NCBI GenBank assembly: GCA_963969345.1
Contig: OZ017769.1
Location: forward strand, 1 to 64,000
Direction of reading: 5' to 3'
DNA length: 64,000 bases
Origin: Turbatrix aceti
Taxonomy: Eukaryota > Nematoda > Chromadorea > Rhabditida > Panagrolaimidae
Made by a program: the position numbers and the translations under genes. The notes below the pieces were generated by a model. That model made no database searches. It saw only the letters and a program-made list of their open reading frames with translations, and was not told where the DNA came from. Shown in pieces: positions 32,847-44,809 of this stretch. The stretch's first letter is position 1. The number at the start of each line of letters is the position of its first letter.

Positions 32847-34233
32847 TTGTGTTTTTTATGGGGAGTACATTTTTGTTGAGTTTCAAAGTTTCTGAAACAA
32901 GAATAAAATGATGTTCAGATTTCGGCATTTTTGGAAAGTAAAGTTGGCACATAATTGTGGCTGCCTGTTGTTGGTTCGACAACAATAGGATTACATGCCG
33001 AGGCCAATTTAACTGCGGTGGTTGTGGAAATGAGTTCTCAGTTTTGTGGAGAAGATTTTGTTCTGTTACTATTTTACTGCAAAAAACACTTTAAAGTTTT
33101 AAATATAATATAAATTCAAATTAGTGGGTATGTGTATCACAAGTCGATGAAGCTGTCTAAGCGTGGATGTTCTTGCTGGTAAACGTCAAAAATTCATTCA
33201 GCCAATGACAAGCTTCATTGGCAGCCAACATACTGGTTGTTCTTCTAGTTGTTCGTCGCGGTGTATTGTGTAATGTTCGTTCGTATGATTTTGGAAATGC
33301 AAAAAAAGCTCTTTTTTTCCAATCAAATGCCGTCGGCGCATTTTTCATTTTAAAGTTGGGTCGAGCTCATCCGCATGCTTTGTCCCTATCAACGTGGTAC
33401 GCATGCTGGTCACGAAAGAAGACAACAAACTAAACAAATGTGGTTTGAAAGGGGGAGGCGAGGCGGAGGGGAGGGTAACTTGTGTTGCGCATGCGTTATT
33501 TACAATGTTACGGCAGCTCTTTATCTAAAGAATAGAATTTGTTTTCAAACCCGCAAAAAATAATTGTGTTACTTTGTTGGCTGCAAGCTAGTACTTTTTC
33601 TCTGGAGATGCTTTATATGTATGAAATTTTACAATTTTTTACGGGTGTTCAAAAAAGGTTGCGCGTTATTTTGGGTTTTTTCTGTATTAAAAAATATATT
33701 TTTGGCCTTTATCATAATTGTCCAATCAGAAATCGCATCATCTTGGCAGCCATCAAAGCTCATATTAACTCAGGCTTTAGTAGATGCCCAATTTGGCATA
33801 AAAAAATTTTCCTATGTTTCTTCCGAAATTCGTTTTATATCACCAAGTTAATCTATAACCAAACGCCTGCCGGATTTGGTGGTGCTCTTTTCGACGCCTA
33901 GTCAGACCGGCAAGCAGTCGGTCATTGTTAGCCTCCCGGCGCGTCCGCGTTTATCCAATCTCGTGAGAATTGGTAGGGGAGAAAAAAAAGTTGTCTTCTC
34001 AGCGACCAGATAGAGGGGAAGGGGTGTCGGGGGACAATGAGCTAACAAGCAGCCTATCCGGGTGGATCCCTTCCCCCAATATGCCTTTTTTTGGAAGTCA
34101 CACGCCAACCCGCTTCCCTCGACTGTTTTTCGTGCTTGCAGTTTGTGTGACAGTTAGTTTCATCGACCGAGACAACCGCGTGCGCGTAAAATTTACATGC
34201 ATCCCTTGTCACTGTTGCAGGATAAAACCAAGT
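32847..34233. other. Intergenic stretch, no gene seen
   Basis: AATAAA at 32902-32907 serves the NOPCHAP1-like gene. The rest is AT-rich, with a GGGGAGGCGAGGCGGAGGGG tract near 33450 and no protein motif. An acceptor TGTTGCAG ends at 34220, 13 nt before the next start. Confidence 0.55.
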
Positions 34234-35513
34234 ATGTTACTGGGGTCAACATCAGAGTTCATTCTGCTCATTACCATAACATGCGCCGTGATATGGCATG
34301 CTGCCGGTTACCATCAAATATCGCCAGAAAGACCCTTGGATTTTCGCGTCAGATTATGCTCACACGAAAGACAGCCTTTTCACTTGGATACCATGCTCGT
34401 GAGTTGGTACAGAATCTTTATTTATAGTATTGTAGTATGAAAAAACTTTTCCTATAAAAAAATTATTTTAGCAAAAAATAGTATCATAAATATAGATTTT
34501 TTTTCAGTTTTTCCCTGAAACAGTAAAATTCTGCGCTACACTTTATACGGACAAAAGTGTGATAGCGCTTGCTCGTGACAAGCAGCGTACATCTTTCTTG
34601 CAACCCCACGTATCCATTGCCATCACCGAACTTGGTGCTCCGTCTCGTGCGCGATGTCAGATCAACTACATGGTATATCAATGCTGTCATCTCCTTGACA
34701 TACCGTTATGAATTCGTTATTTTATAGGGATACGGCGGGGAGTACAGGCTATCCCCAGACCTTGGATACTACACCCACTGCCAGAGAGCGATCAGCCATT
34801 ATATCAATCGACTCGTTGACGGTGATGCCAAGCCGGAGTTCAACGCTACAAATCCTCAGTGTCCTATCCAGGATTTGCCGCCTACTTATCGAGTACGTCT
34901 TAAGATTCTAGCCTGCCAAAAGAAACGTCAAACCTTCTTACAGGACTACATTTCATGCGACCTCGTACCCCGACGATGGTACGAGATCGCGTTCTCATCG
35001 TCCATCAACTACGAAGTCCACCACAACAAAGCTTATCGCCAGTTTGCCTCAAACCACTCCTCGTCATTCATCTTCAAACCTGATTACCACCTCGACCTCA
35101 ACGGCAGCGAGACCGACTGGCTTGCCCGACTCGTCGCAGTCAGAGCCAAGCTTCGACGCTGTGAACGAGTCAGGTACCTCATCCAAGTCGACGATGACTG
35201 GCACCACCACCCCATCAAGGTCGACATCGAGTACCGAATAACCCTCGACGGCTACATCAAGTCGAGTCGTAACGTCGGAAACGGTACCGTTGACCACTGG
35301 TTTAGCGGAGCATTCGACTTTGAGCCGGCGCCCGGCAGAAACCACGAAGTATGCGCGAGGGTGAAGTGGATGCTAGGGAGACCAGCAGTGACCCTTTGTC
35401 GTGTCTTTGCACACAGGGGGCAGTGCCACAAAGCGTCGTCGGCAAGGAAAAGCGGGATGGGGGTAATGGTCGGAGTCACTGCTCTATTCGTGCAAATTAA
35501 GCTTTTTTGGTAA
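34234..35513 (+). CDS. Unrecognised secreted, probably membrane-anchored protein
   Basis: Four exons: 34234-34398, 34508-34672, 34728-34892, 34944-35513. All junctions are phase 0; the product is 354 aa. The first three exons are each exactly 165 bp. The N-terminus is hydrophobic (SEFILLITITCAVIWHAAG), a likely signal peptide. The mature part has about nine cysteines, N-glycosylation motifs (NHSS, NGSE, NATN), and a histidine-rich DDDWHHHP. The C-terminus ends in a weakly hydrophobic segment (MGVMVGVTALFVQIKLFW) after a small-residue stretch KASSARKSG, compatible with a GPI signal or a membrane anchor. No family is recognised; it could be a nematode-specific surface protein. AATAAA at 35582 lies 69 nt after the stop. 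It converges with NCAPH2. Confidence 0.75.
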
Positions 35514-35581
35514 CGGCAAGTTCGTTTCTTACCTTTGTTCATCCCAGGTTTGCTCCAAATTATGTTTTTTTTATGAAAGAA

Positions 35582-35587
35582 AATAAA
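35582..35587 (+). terminator. Polyadenylation signal of the secreted-protein gene
   Basis: AATAAA begins 69 nt after the stop codon at 35513, inside the 157-bp gap to the convergent NCAPH2 gene. Confidence 0.6.
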
Positions 35588-35670
35588 CAATGCTCATGGA
35601 GGAAGATCAGTCAGTGCAAAAAGACATTAAACATTACACAAAAAAACAACAGCTTTATCAAATAGGAAGG

Positions 35671-38570
35671 TTAGGTAGCAAATCGATCGCCGTACCACGA
35701 GGCGTCTTTTAGGAGTTTGACTGGAAAATCGGAAGACACCATCCCTGTGTCGGCGCAGACACGGATTGTTCCTTGGTTGACAAGCATGAGGGACGACAGG
35801 AAGTAGCGGGCCTTTTCCTTTGGTGATTGATTCGCTATCTGAAAAAAAATGAAAGAAAAAAGGTACAAAATTATTATGAAAAAATATTCTTAATATATTT
35901 TAATACTAACCTGACAGAAGTTGACTTCTCGTCCAACTTGTCCTTCAAACGATTCCAGAATCCTCCTGCCGTATACATTGGCTTCAAAATCATCTGTCAT
36001 AGCACCCAGAACGCCTTCCATCTTGTTTTCCCACGTATTGAGTTTCTTCCGCATCTCGGGTGCGCGTGCAAGCGCAACATCCCACTTTCTCGCAATGAAA
36101 AGCTGAACGATGTTGGACACTGACGACGAGCCACCCATCGTCAGGATGTGCTGCCAATCAGCAGGAAAGCCCTGCATGCCGGTTTGCTTTGGCTGGGAAA
36201 CCGGAGGGCCGTCAATATCCATGGCTTCCACGAGCTGAAGGTGACTGATCGAGTGGTGAGCCACACTGGTATCCAAATCTCCGCCGGCCATGTAGTTGAG
36301 AGTCTCAAAGTCGTGACGATTGTCGTCCATGAATGCGCCAAGAGACTCGTCGATCGGAAAAGCATGCAGTGGCTCAGGATCAAAGTAGTCGTCTTCGGCG
36401 TCCGCGAGTGGGAGATTATTCGACTGTTTAGTGTCAACTGGAGTCAATTGAGCGACATCGGACTTTCCGTTAGCTTGGGCAGGTTCTTGGTTCTCTTTGT
36501 CGACAGGACGAAGAGCACCGTCGCCCTCCGCCTCGCCTTCTTGCTCCTCTACGACAGTAGCCAGAGTTCGCTGCTGATGTTGATGCTTTCGGGCTTCGAT
36601 GAGTCTGAGCAAGCGTTGCCGACGATCCTCGGCTTTTTGGAGTCGCGATTCCTCTTTTTCACGGGCTTTGATCTCGATTTCGGCTAATTCACGCTAAAAA
36701 TGAGCATTTCATACATTTTACAGATTAAAAAAAAAACTTCGCCAAAATACTCACCACATCTACGAATCCGCTAACATAAGCCTGGATTGCCAGCTTTCGA
36801 TGACCAAACGTGATCGCGTCGATGAAAGGAACGATGCGCTGCGGTAGCAAGACATTCTGTACCCCCTGCTCGATGGATGCGAGTGTTCCTTGCCGCTTAA
36901 GGCGACCGTTTCTCCGACGCTGAATCTCACTTGGTAGACGGGTAACGCTCCTGATGGGTTCGAACGGCTTGTTTTTCCACGCAACGACTTCGTACTCATC
37001 GAGGCGCTTATCTGTCCAGAAGTCAATCGATTCGAACGCCACGTGACGACTTGTGTGATCTTCAGTATGTGCAGACCTTCTCAAGCCGCGGCTTCGAGTT
37101 CTTCTTGGCTCGATGACCTGCGATGTCGATGAATTGGAAATCAAGTACTCTCGAAGGGAATTCAAGACATTGTCTTCTGCTTCGACACCAATATCGCCAA
37201 TTGGGGCCGGTCCATCATCAAAGTCAGCGTGTCCCGGATCGTTGAGCTGACCATAAAAGTTGCCGGCTTCTGGCGGGGGAGATTGGGTTGTGAACGAGTT
37301 ATGCTGCAGTACAGTACTTGGACGAGCAGACTGCGAGAGACGACTGATAATCAGTGGGATATTGAATCCACCCTCGCTCATCCGGCGACAGAATTCGACA
37401 ACATCGCAGCTCTGCATCAGGGCGGAAGGAGCACGGGATTCTGCAGCGCAGGTGGTCTGTGGAATCATGCTAAGGAAATCGCGGATACATCGGGTAATAA
37501 AATTGCAAGGATCGTTGGACTCGTCAGGGGCGTAGGAAAAGCGACCGCCACGATTCGCGTAGAAAGAGTTCTGCAAAAGTTGCTCATGGTCACAATTAAT
37601 TTTTGCTATTACTAGCATAAAATTATTAAAACGCAAAGTAAACCTACTTTTTTCATTGTTCCTCATCCACCCAAATATTTTCCCCATTGTTACATTGCTT
37701 ATATATATTTTTCCTCCAAAAATACTACCCTCTCACCTTGTGGATAAGCAAATCCCGGCACGTTCGGTAATCATCGACGTCACCAAACTTTCCATGCAGC
37801 CCAAACACTGCAACAGGCCTCTTTTCATTGTTCTGCAGCGGCATCATGTTGCCAGGCATGATAAAAAGCGGTTGATACTCCGGCTGATTGCATACATGGA
37901 ACTGGAGGTGATGGGTAGAGCGGTCGACATGGAAGCGGTCAAAAATTGACAGTCCATCTCCCATGCTGCGCTCAAGCATACCATGTTGGTCGAGTGCCGC
38001 TGGATCAAGGATCCTCAGCGCTGCGCGTTCCGCGTTGTACGCCTTTATTGACGTCGGCCCAAAAGCAGTACACGGCTGCTGTCCGTCATTGCCTTCGACA
38101 GGTTGAAGGCGACTCGGCTTGGTTCGGAGGTTAGGCTCTCGACCTGCTTCCGATAACGCAGTGGTGCCTTCGCTGCTCTTTTCGTCATCGGCTCCGCGTT
38201 GGCGTCGACCAGCGCCGCCTACGGGGCCGCGGTTGAGTTCGTCAGCAAAAGTCATAACTTCGCGATGTAGGGCATCCACTTTTCGGCAGTAAACACCGGT
38301 AGTGCCGGAGATAATCATGGCAGCATCTGCGAAGTTTAGGCTAAAAAGGTTAAAATTATTTGTGGAAAAAATTATAAAAACTAAAATTAAACACTGATGC
38401 CCTCGCTTTCGTAAAACTTACCCTCCATTGCTATTCTCAAGCGTGTGTTCATCGTATTCCTTGAGAACATTGACAATATCAACGGCAAGTGAGGCTGCGA
38501 GATCTGTGGCCGGCCGAAAAAGGTATGCAAACCGCTCTCGGACATCTTGGCGCACACCATCAACGTCCAT
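35671..38570 (-). CDS. NCAPH2: Condensin II kleisin subunit NCAPH2 (CAP-H2)
   Basis: Five exons: 38570-38422, 38340-37737, 37570-36755, 36693-35911, 35838-35671. They total 2520 nt and give 839 aa (human 605). The N-terminal kleisin domain is clear: RERFAYLFRPATDLAASLAV, VDIVNVLKEYDEHTLENSN, LNFADAAMIISGTTGVYCRK. The middle holds LDEYEVVAWKNKPFEPIRS, matching the conserved NCAPH2 block before the hinge. The C-terminal winged-helix part includes WENKMEGVLGAMTDDFEANV and FEGQVGREVNF. The protein closes the SMC2-SMC4 ring of condensin II in the nucleus and recruits the HEAT subunits. Extra length comes from a charged, glutamine-rich linker around residues 530-640. The identification is firm. Confidence 0.93.
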
Positions 38571-38875
38571 AGCTGCTCAAAAGTCGACACCAAGAATTGT
38601 AAGGTTGATGGATTAAAAAATGTGAACAAAGGCAAAGAAGACGTAAAAAATTGAAAGCTATGTTCAACTGCTATGTTTCGCGCGTTTTTTTCTCGTTGTA
38701 AGAGCATCCGTTGCGCATGCGCATGCGAAGAGGGGGAATCGCCTGCGCTTCATCCCGCACTCGCATACCCAAGGTGTACGAAATGTGCGTTTACAGCTCT
38801 GTACATTTGCAAATCGATGTTTACAGTGATATACAGTAGTTGGAAGTTTACGAATGAAATATATAGACAAAAACG

Positions 38876-40005
38876 CCCGCACTCGCATAACGAGCACTAA
38901 AGCACAGCATGTACTCTTTGGACAATGCAAAATTAGAATGAATTTACGAGCGTTAGTGTCTTGACTTTGAGGTGTCATTTTGCAATCAATTTTTAATTTT
39001 TAATGGCAACCTTGGTAACGGTGGGATTCGGTATGTCCTGAATTTTCAAACAAGCTATTGCCGACAAAAAAATATTAATTTTAAGCCAAGTTTTGGGGCT
39101 CTAATGCAAACGTTTTTCAAATGCCTGAAAAAACCGTAACAGATATGATAGCGACAATCAAAACCGTGGAGAGCTGCATCTGGTAGGTATCATAGAGTAT
39201 GCAAAAGTACGGCACGGTTCTAAAAAAAATAAAGAAGTTCTGATCAATTTGCCGTTTTCACCCTAGATCTCCTTATATTTGTAGGGGTTTTCTTGACTAG
39301 CCACCCCATGCAAATTATCCCCAAGCACAAAAATACAGCTGCGCATCCAGGAAAACCCCTACAAATATGAGGAGTTCTAGGGTAAAAACGGCAAATTGAT
39401 CAGAACTTCTTTATTTTTTTTAGAACCGTGCCGTACTTTTGCATACGCTTTGATACCTATCAGATGCAGCTCTCCACGGTTTTGATTGTCGATATCATAT
39501 CTGGAACGGTTTTTTCAGGCACTTGATAAAATTTTACGTGCAGCATCATAACTTGGCTAAAAATCAATATTTTTTTGTTGGTAATAGCTTGTTCGAAAAT
39601 TCAGGACATGCCTAATCTAACTGTTAACAAAACGTAATTTAAAATTTAAAATTGGTTGTGGAACGACACCTCAAAGTCAAGACACTACGCGCGCGTGAAT
39701 TTATTTCCATTGTCCAAAAATAAGGGGAAAGTACATGCTGTGCTAAAGGAGCACAACAGGGGGGGGAAGGCCTTGCGCGCGAATGTTTATTTTTGTGACA
39801 AATTCGCGTTCATGTGCTTTGTTGCGCTCCGCAATTCTAATTTATTTGTTTTTATCGAAGGAATTTGAATAAGCATCACAGGAAGATGGATAATGTTGCG
39901 CGGTGCGCTTCATTGTGCTCCTTCATTTTCGTTCCGACCCTTGATAGCTCCTACGCGCCTTTCTCTCCCGTTGTGCTCCTTTAGTGCTCTTTATGCGAGT
40001 GCGGG
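38876..40005. mobile_element. CCCGCACTCGCAT-family element with 2-bp duplication CG
   Basis: Ends are CCCGCACTCGCATAACGAGC and TTATGCGAGTGCGGG. CG precedes (38874-38875) and follows (40006-40007). The other arm of the palindrome is uninterrupted (complement reads GACAAAAACGGGAATG near 42470), so it is an empty site that fixes the borders. A TA-flanked element (38956-39685) is nested inside. The part at 39770-39860 is shared with 16935-17030. Confidence 0.85.
38956..39685. mobile_element. Nested TA-flanked inverted-repeat element (mariner-like MITE)
   Basis: Ends are GTGTCTTGACTTTGAGG inward on both sides. TA flanks both (38954-38955 and 39686-39687). Each half is a near-complement of the other over about 350 bp. 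A TA duplication is the hallmark of Tc1/mariner transposition. No transposase is encoded. Confidence 0.7.
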
Positions 40006-42882
40006 CGGGAATGTGCAAAAAAATACAGAGACGAACGAAAATATATAAAATTTACAGCTGAAAAATTGGAACATTTCACGTTGAAAACTCTGAAATTGAT
40101 AGCTAATTTTTGCATACGTTTGCAAGCATTTTGTTGAAATTTTTTCTCGGTTTTTTCAAACTACATAGATTTGATTATCCCGATGATAAAGAAGATGTCG
40201 AATTAGTTGCAAAAAAATTAATTTTGGGCCAAATTAGGAATTTTTTACTTTTTCAAATAAGATTTGTAATTAGAATAACATTTGAGCATTTTGATGTGTT
40301 TTTTGGAATTGTGGGACAATTTTTGATAAAAATCAAGTAGGGTTCGGAAGAAAAAATCCACAGATCTTCAAAATGCCGAGAAAAAGCTGAAAAGTTCAGT
40401 ACAGATTAAAAACTAAATTTACTTTCGAATGGAATACTCAGTTTTTTGATATCAAATCGATAAATGGCCGAAAAAACGTTGTTTTTTTTAACTTCAAAAA
40501 ATTCAGAACTTTTTAGAACATTGATTAAAAAGTTAACATTACCAGTTGAAAGAGCGGTATCTTTTTTATCCACAGTGAAATTTTCAGACACTTACCATAT
40601 CTCATGGGCATGGAGTAGCGATTCTCCCGAATCCTACTTGTTCCAACGCTTGAGGCTATGAAGTAAAGCACTGTTTAACAAATCGAAATAGAAAATCTTG
40701 TATGAAATTTTTTGGTCTACAGAATGGTGTAACTCCCAAATTTTTATCTATTTTTTTGGCTTCGCAATTTTAATTCGCGCAACATACACTCATTTTTGGT
40801 AGCAAATTTTCGAAAATCGAAATTTAAAAAGGGGGGTCTGAAGGAAAAATCGTCATTTCTCTTTAACACAAATTTAGAAATATTTATGTTTTTTTTTATA
40901 ACGTTATGTAATTTTTGCTTCATCCGTTAGCGTTCTGTCACAAGTTCAACGCGAAAGACGTCAAGAACATGTAAATTCATAGATCTGTACATAGACAAAT
41001 CGTAAACTTCCAACCGCTGTATTGGTCTGTATTGCAAATATATAGCGACTGTAAATCGCGTTCACAGTCGACCATGGGTAAGGAGCACAACAGGAGTGGA
41101 AGACTTTTTTCAGCTTGAATTTGAATAAAAATAAGGGGAGAAAAGGTTTACCACTCATGTTGTGCTCTTTATGCGAGTGCGGGTATCCGCTCCAGATTTA
41201 CATCATGTCTACAACGGAAATAAAGACAAGGAGCACTAAAGGAGCACAACAGAGGAGGAAAGTCTTGCGCGCGAATGTTTATTTTTGTGACATATTCGCG
41301 TTCATATGCTTTGTTGTGGTGCCCGCACTCGCATAAGAATCATAACGGAATTAGAAGGCTTTGCACGCTAATGTGTTTTATTGTGATGCGTTCATTCTCA
41401 CCCATGGTCGACTGTGAACGCGATTTACAGTCGCTGTATATTTGCAATACAGACCAATACAGCGGTTGGAAGTTTACGATTTGTCTATGTACAGATCTAT
41501 GAATTTACATGTTCTTGACGTCTTTCGCGTTGAACTTGTGACAGAACGCCAACGGATGAAGCAAAAATTACATAACGTTATAAAAAAAACATAAATATTT
41601 CTAAATTTGCGTTAAATAGAAATGACGATTTTTCCTTCAGACCCCCCTTTTTAAATTTCGATTTTCGAAAATTTGCTACCAAAAACGAGTGTATGTTGCG
41701 CGAATTAAAATTGCGAAGCCAAAAAAATAGATAAAAATTCGGTAGTTACACCATTCTGTAGACCGAAAAATTTCGTACAAGATTTTCTATTTCGATTTGT
41801 TAAACAGTGCTTTACTTCATAGCCTCAAGCATTGGAACAAGTAGGGTTCGGGAGAATCGCTACTGTATGCCCATGAGGTATGGTAAGTGTCTGAAAATTT
41901 CACTGTGGATAAAAAAGATACCGCTCTTTCAACTGGTGATGTTAACTTTTTAATCAATGTTCGAAAAGGTTCCGAATTTTTTAAAGTTAAAAAAAACAAC
42001 GTTTTTTCGGCCATTTATCGATTTGATATCAAAAAACTGAGTATTCCATTCGAAAGTAAATTTAGTTTTTAATCTATACTGAACTTTTCAGCTTTTTCTC
42101 GGCATTTTGAAGATCTGTGGATTTTTTCTTCCGAACCCTACTTGATTTTTATCAAAAATTGTCCCACAATTCCAAAAAACACATCAAAATGCTCAAATGT
42201 TATTCTAATTACAAATCTTATTTGAAAAAGTAAAAAATTCCTATTTTGGCCCAAAATTCATTTTTTTGCAACTAATTCGACATCTGCTTTATCATCGAGA
42301 TGATCAAATCTATGTAGTTTGAAAAAACCGAGAAAAAATTTCAACAAAATGCTTACAAACGTATGCAAAAATTAGCTGTCAATTTCAGAGTTTTCAACGT
42401 GAAATGTTCCAATTTTTCAGCTGTAAATTTTATATATTTTCGTTCGTCTCTGTATTTTTTTGCACATTCCCGTTTTTGTCTATATATTTCATTCGTAAAC
42501 TTCCAACTACTGTATATCACTGTAAACATCGATTTGCAAATGTACAGAGCTGTAAACGCACGTTTCGTACACCTTGGGCATCCAGTTCATTGCGTTCCGC
42601 CGCTCTAAGTTTGTCATTGTTTTTTGCTAAAATTTGAATACGAATAAAGGGGAAAATAGCTTAGATTTTTTAGCACTTTATTGTGCTTCTTCATTTTCGT
42701 TGCGCGTCTCATTTGTTTCTAGCCGCCTTCTAATTCCGTTAACTTGGGCACGCCATTTTTTTGAGTTTTACTTTTTCCGATACAAAAAACAACGAGGAAG
42801 AAGATAGGCTTATCGAATTACACCGTTTGCATCGTTGGTAATATTTTTTTCATTATGAAGCAACTGTACGGGCTGTGACGAT

Positions 42883-43363
42883 CAGGGATGGGTGAACGTT
42901 CATGTTCGTTCGTGTTTGTTCATGAACAAATCCAAAATTTGCTGTTCATTTTCGTTCATGAACAAAAATTAAATGAACGGCTATGTTCATGTTTGTTCAT
43001 GAACACGACTAAATTTTTCGAACAGAAAAAAACGAACAAAATGATCCACTTTTTCTCGGTGGCTGCCAACATTACTGTTTTGCGCAACCGTCTCTGTTAT
43101 GAGAAACTAAGCGGATTAATGTTTGTTTTTGCCAACAAGTTTAAGTTCTAAATAATAGTAATTTTTGATTTCATTTTTGATTGTACTGTCAAAAATAAAG
43201 GATAAAACCGAAGTTTAGCCTTTATAATTTGTTCATTGTGTTTGTTCACGTTTGTTCGTGAACACGATTGAAAGTGTTCACGTTTGTTCATACTTGTGAA
43301 CAAAATTGACAAAATGTTCATGTTTGTTCATGAACAAAAAAAACAAGTGTTCACCCATCCCTG
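42883..43363. mobile_element. hAT-like MITE, target duplication GTGACGAT
   Basis: Ends are CAGGGATGGGTGAAC and GTTCACCCATCCCTG, perfect inverted repeats. GTGACGAT occurs on both sides (42875-42882 and 43364-43371). Both subterminal regions carry many copies of GTTCATGAAC, itself a palindrome, a probable transposase-binding array. Confidence 0.9.
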
Positions 43364-43682
43364 GTGACGATGCTTTTCATGATCGGTCCTTATCGGGCGC
43401 ACTGGATGTCTTTCCTTCCTTTAACTATATCAAGCCGAAATGCTTCACAGCGATTTAGAATGATCGTTATCACCACACAGTTTGGTCTACGACGGATATT
43501 AAATTAAATTGGTAAATAGAAACACAAACGAAATAGTCACATGCCGACACTGTTAAAATTTTAATGTAAAAAAATACTAGATCAAGATAAAGTTTTTGAA
43601 GAGAATGCACTACACAGCGTTAACGTAAAACATTGAAATTTTTCGTAGTTTTCCACAGTTTCCAACAGTCTACCCTGAAGTT

Positions 43683-44614
43683 AGGCCCGACCAAAAACGT
43701 GGATGCATTGATAAAAACGCGTGGATGCAAAATCTGTGCGCGGATGCCAGCCAGCGATTGCGTGGATGCATTTTCGGGTCCATTCATCCACGCAGTTATG
43801 GTGGTGCATCCACGCCGTACGTTTTACTCGACGCGTTTTCGTGGATGCCCTACCATGATTGCGTGGATGCAATATTGTTTTCGCCACGAAAATATGCGTT
43901 CCTTCCGTCCTCTTTTATTTTGTTAGTGCGCGTTGGACTTCTCTTTTTTTTAGATTTTCAGGGTTTTCAGGATTTTTAGGTATGTTGCAGTATTTCTGTG
44001 AGTATCTTTGCATTAATTACAAAAAATATGGGGCGGCAAATTTGTAACAGTGATTTTTTCAGGTGCATGTAAGTTTTTTTTTAATTTGGCAAAAAATATG
44101 GGACGAAAATTTGTAAATAACAGCGATTTTTTTTAACAGTAATTTTTCAGGTTTTGGTGAGTTTTTTTTTGTAAAATTTGGGCTGGATAAACATGTGTTT
44201 TTATTGTTTTTGGCAATTTTGGATCAGAATTTAATAAATGAAAAAAAAAAAAATTTTTATATGTTTTCAGGATCAAAAACCGAAGTTTGTTTTGGTTCAG
44301 ACGAGATCGGCAGCCACAGTTAAAAAACTGCAAAACGGTTGCTGTCCCTCATCTGAGCCAGGCAAATTTCGCGTTTTTATACATTTTTTGTACCGCGGTA
44401 GCCTAAAAAAGCGCGTGGATGCCAGTGTCCCGCATGCAAAAAACGGCGTGGATGCAAGCCTACTTTTGCGTGGATGCGCGCACCACGCCTCGAAAAATCA
44501 GCGTGGATTCAGTCCAGCGATTGCGTGGATGCTCGGCTGTTTTGCACAGGCGCTGTGGACGGCGCGGCGCATCCACGCGCTTTTCGCGATGCATCCACGT
44601 TTTTGGTCGGGCCT
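43683..44614. mobile_element. TIR element with clustered GCGTGGATGC subterminal repeats
   Basis: A 24-bp perfect terminal inverted repeat begins AGGCCCGACCAAAAACGTGG (43683-43706 and 44591-44614). At least seven GCGTGGATGC-like decamers, in both orientations, sit within 200 bp of each end. The middle (about 43930-44350) is AT-rich with repeated TTTTTCAGG and GTGAGTTTTT-like pieces. No target duplication is obvious. Confidence 0.8.
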
Positions 44615-44809
44615 GTGGAGGCACTGGAACAATATACTTGGTTTCTTCACTTTCACACAGCGCTCTCATGCATTCACATTTTCCCCACCCTTACGACACT
44701 GCATTCACTGTAATATATTCATTATTGATTGAGCATTTGATTTCATTTTGGATAAATTTTTTTTAGTCGTTGTCAATTTTCGTTCACCAAGCGGTTGTGT
44801 TTTTCAAAA

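Larger units (their letters stand above)
38768..42578. repeat. 3.8 kb palindrome (foldback element) with central and lateral insertions
   Basis: The ends are CCCAAGGTGTACGAAA and the complement. The left arm is 38768-38875 plus 40008-41075 (1176 bp without the insertion); the right arm is 41402-42578 (1177 bp). Arms are about 95% identical by eye and contain no convincing coding region. The left arm is interrupted at 38876-40005. The 326-bp centre (41076-41401) contains fragments of the CCCGCACTCGCAT family. Similarity stops abruptly outside the ends; no clear target duplication is seen. Confidence 0.85.

Noticed and set aside
39656..39868. Frame ending in ALRANVYFCDKFAFMCFVAL, also seen at 16938-17213
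   Set aside because: It is a segment of the CCCGCACTCGCAT-family element present in several orientations, without start context or codon constraint.
40406..42072. Pairs of 60-65 codon frames on both strands in the palindrome arms
   Set aside because: The same frames appear in both arms because the arms are copies; they overlap antisense to each other and show no protein-like composition.
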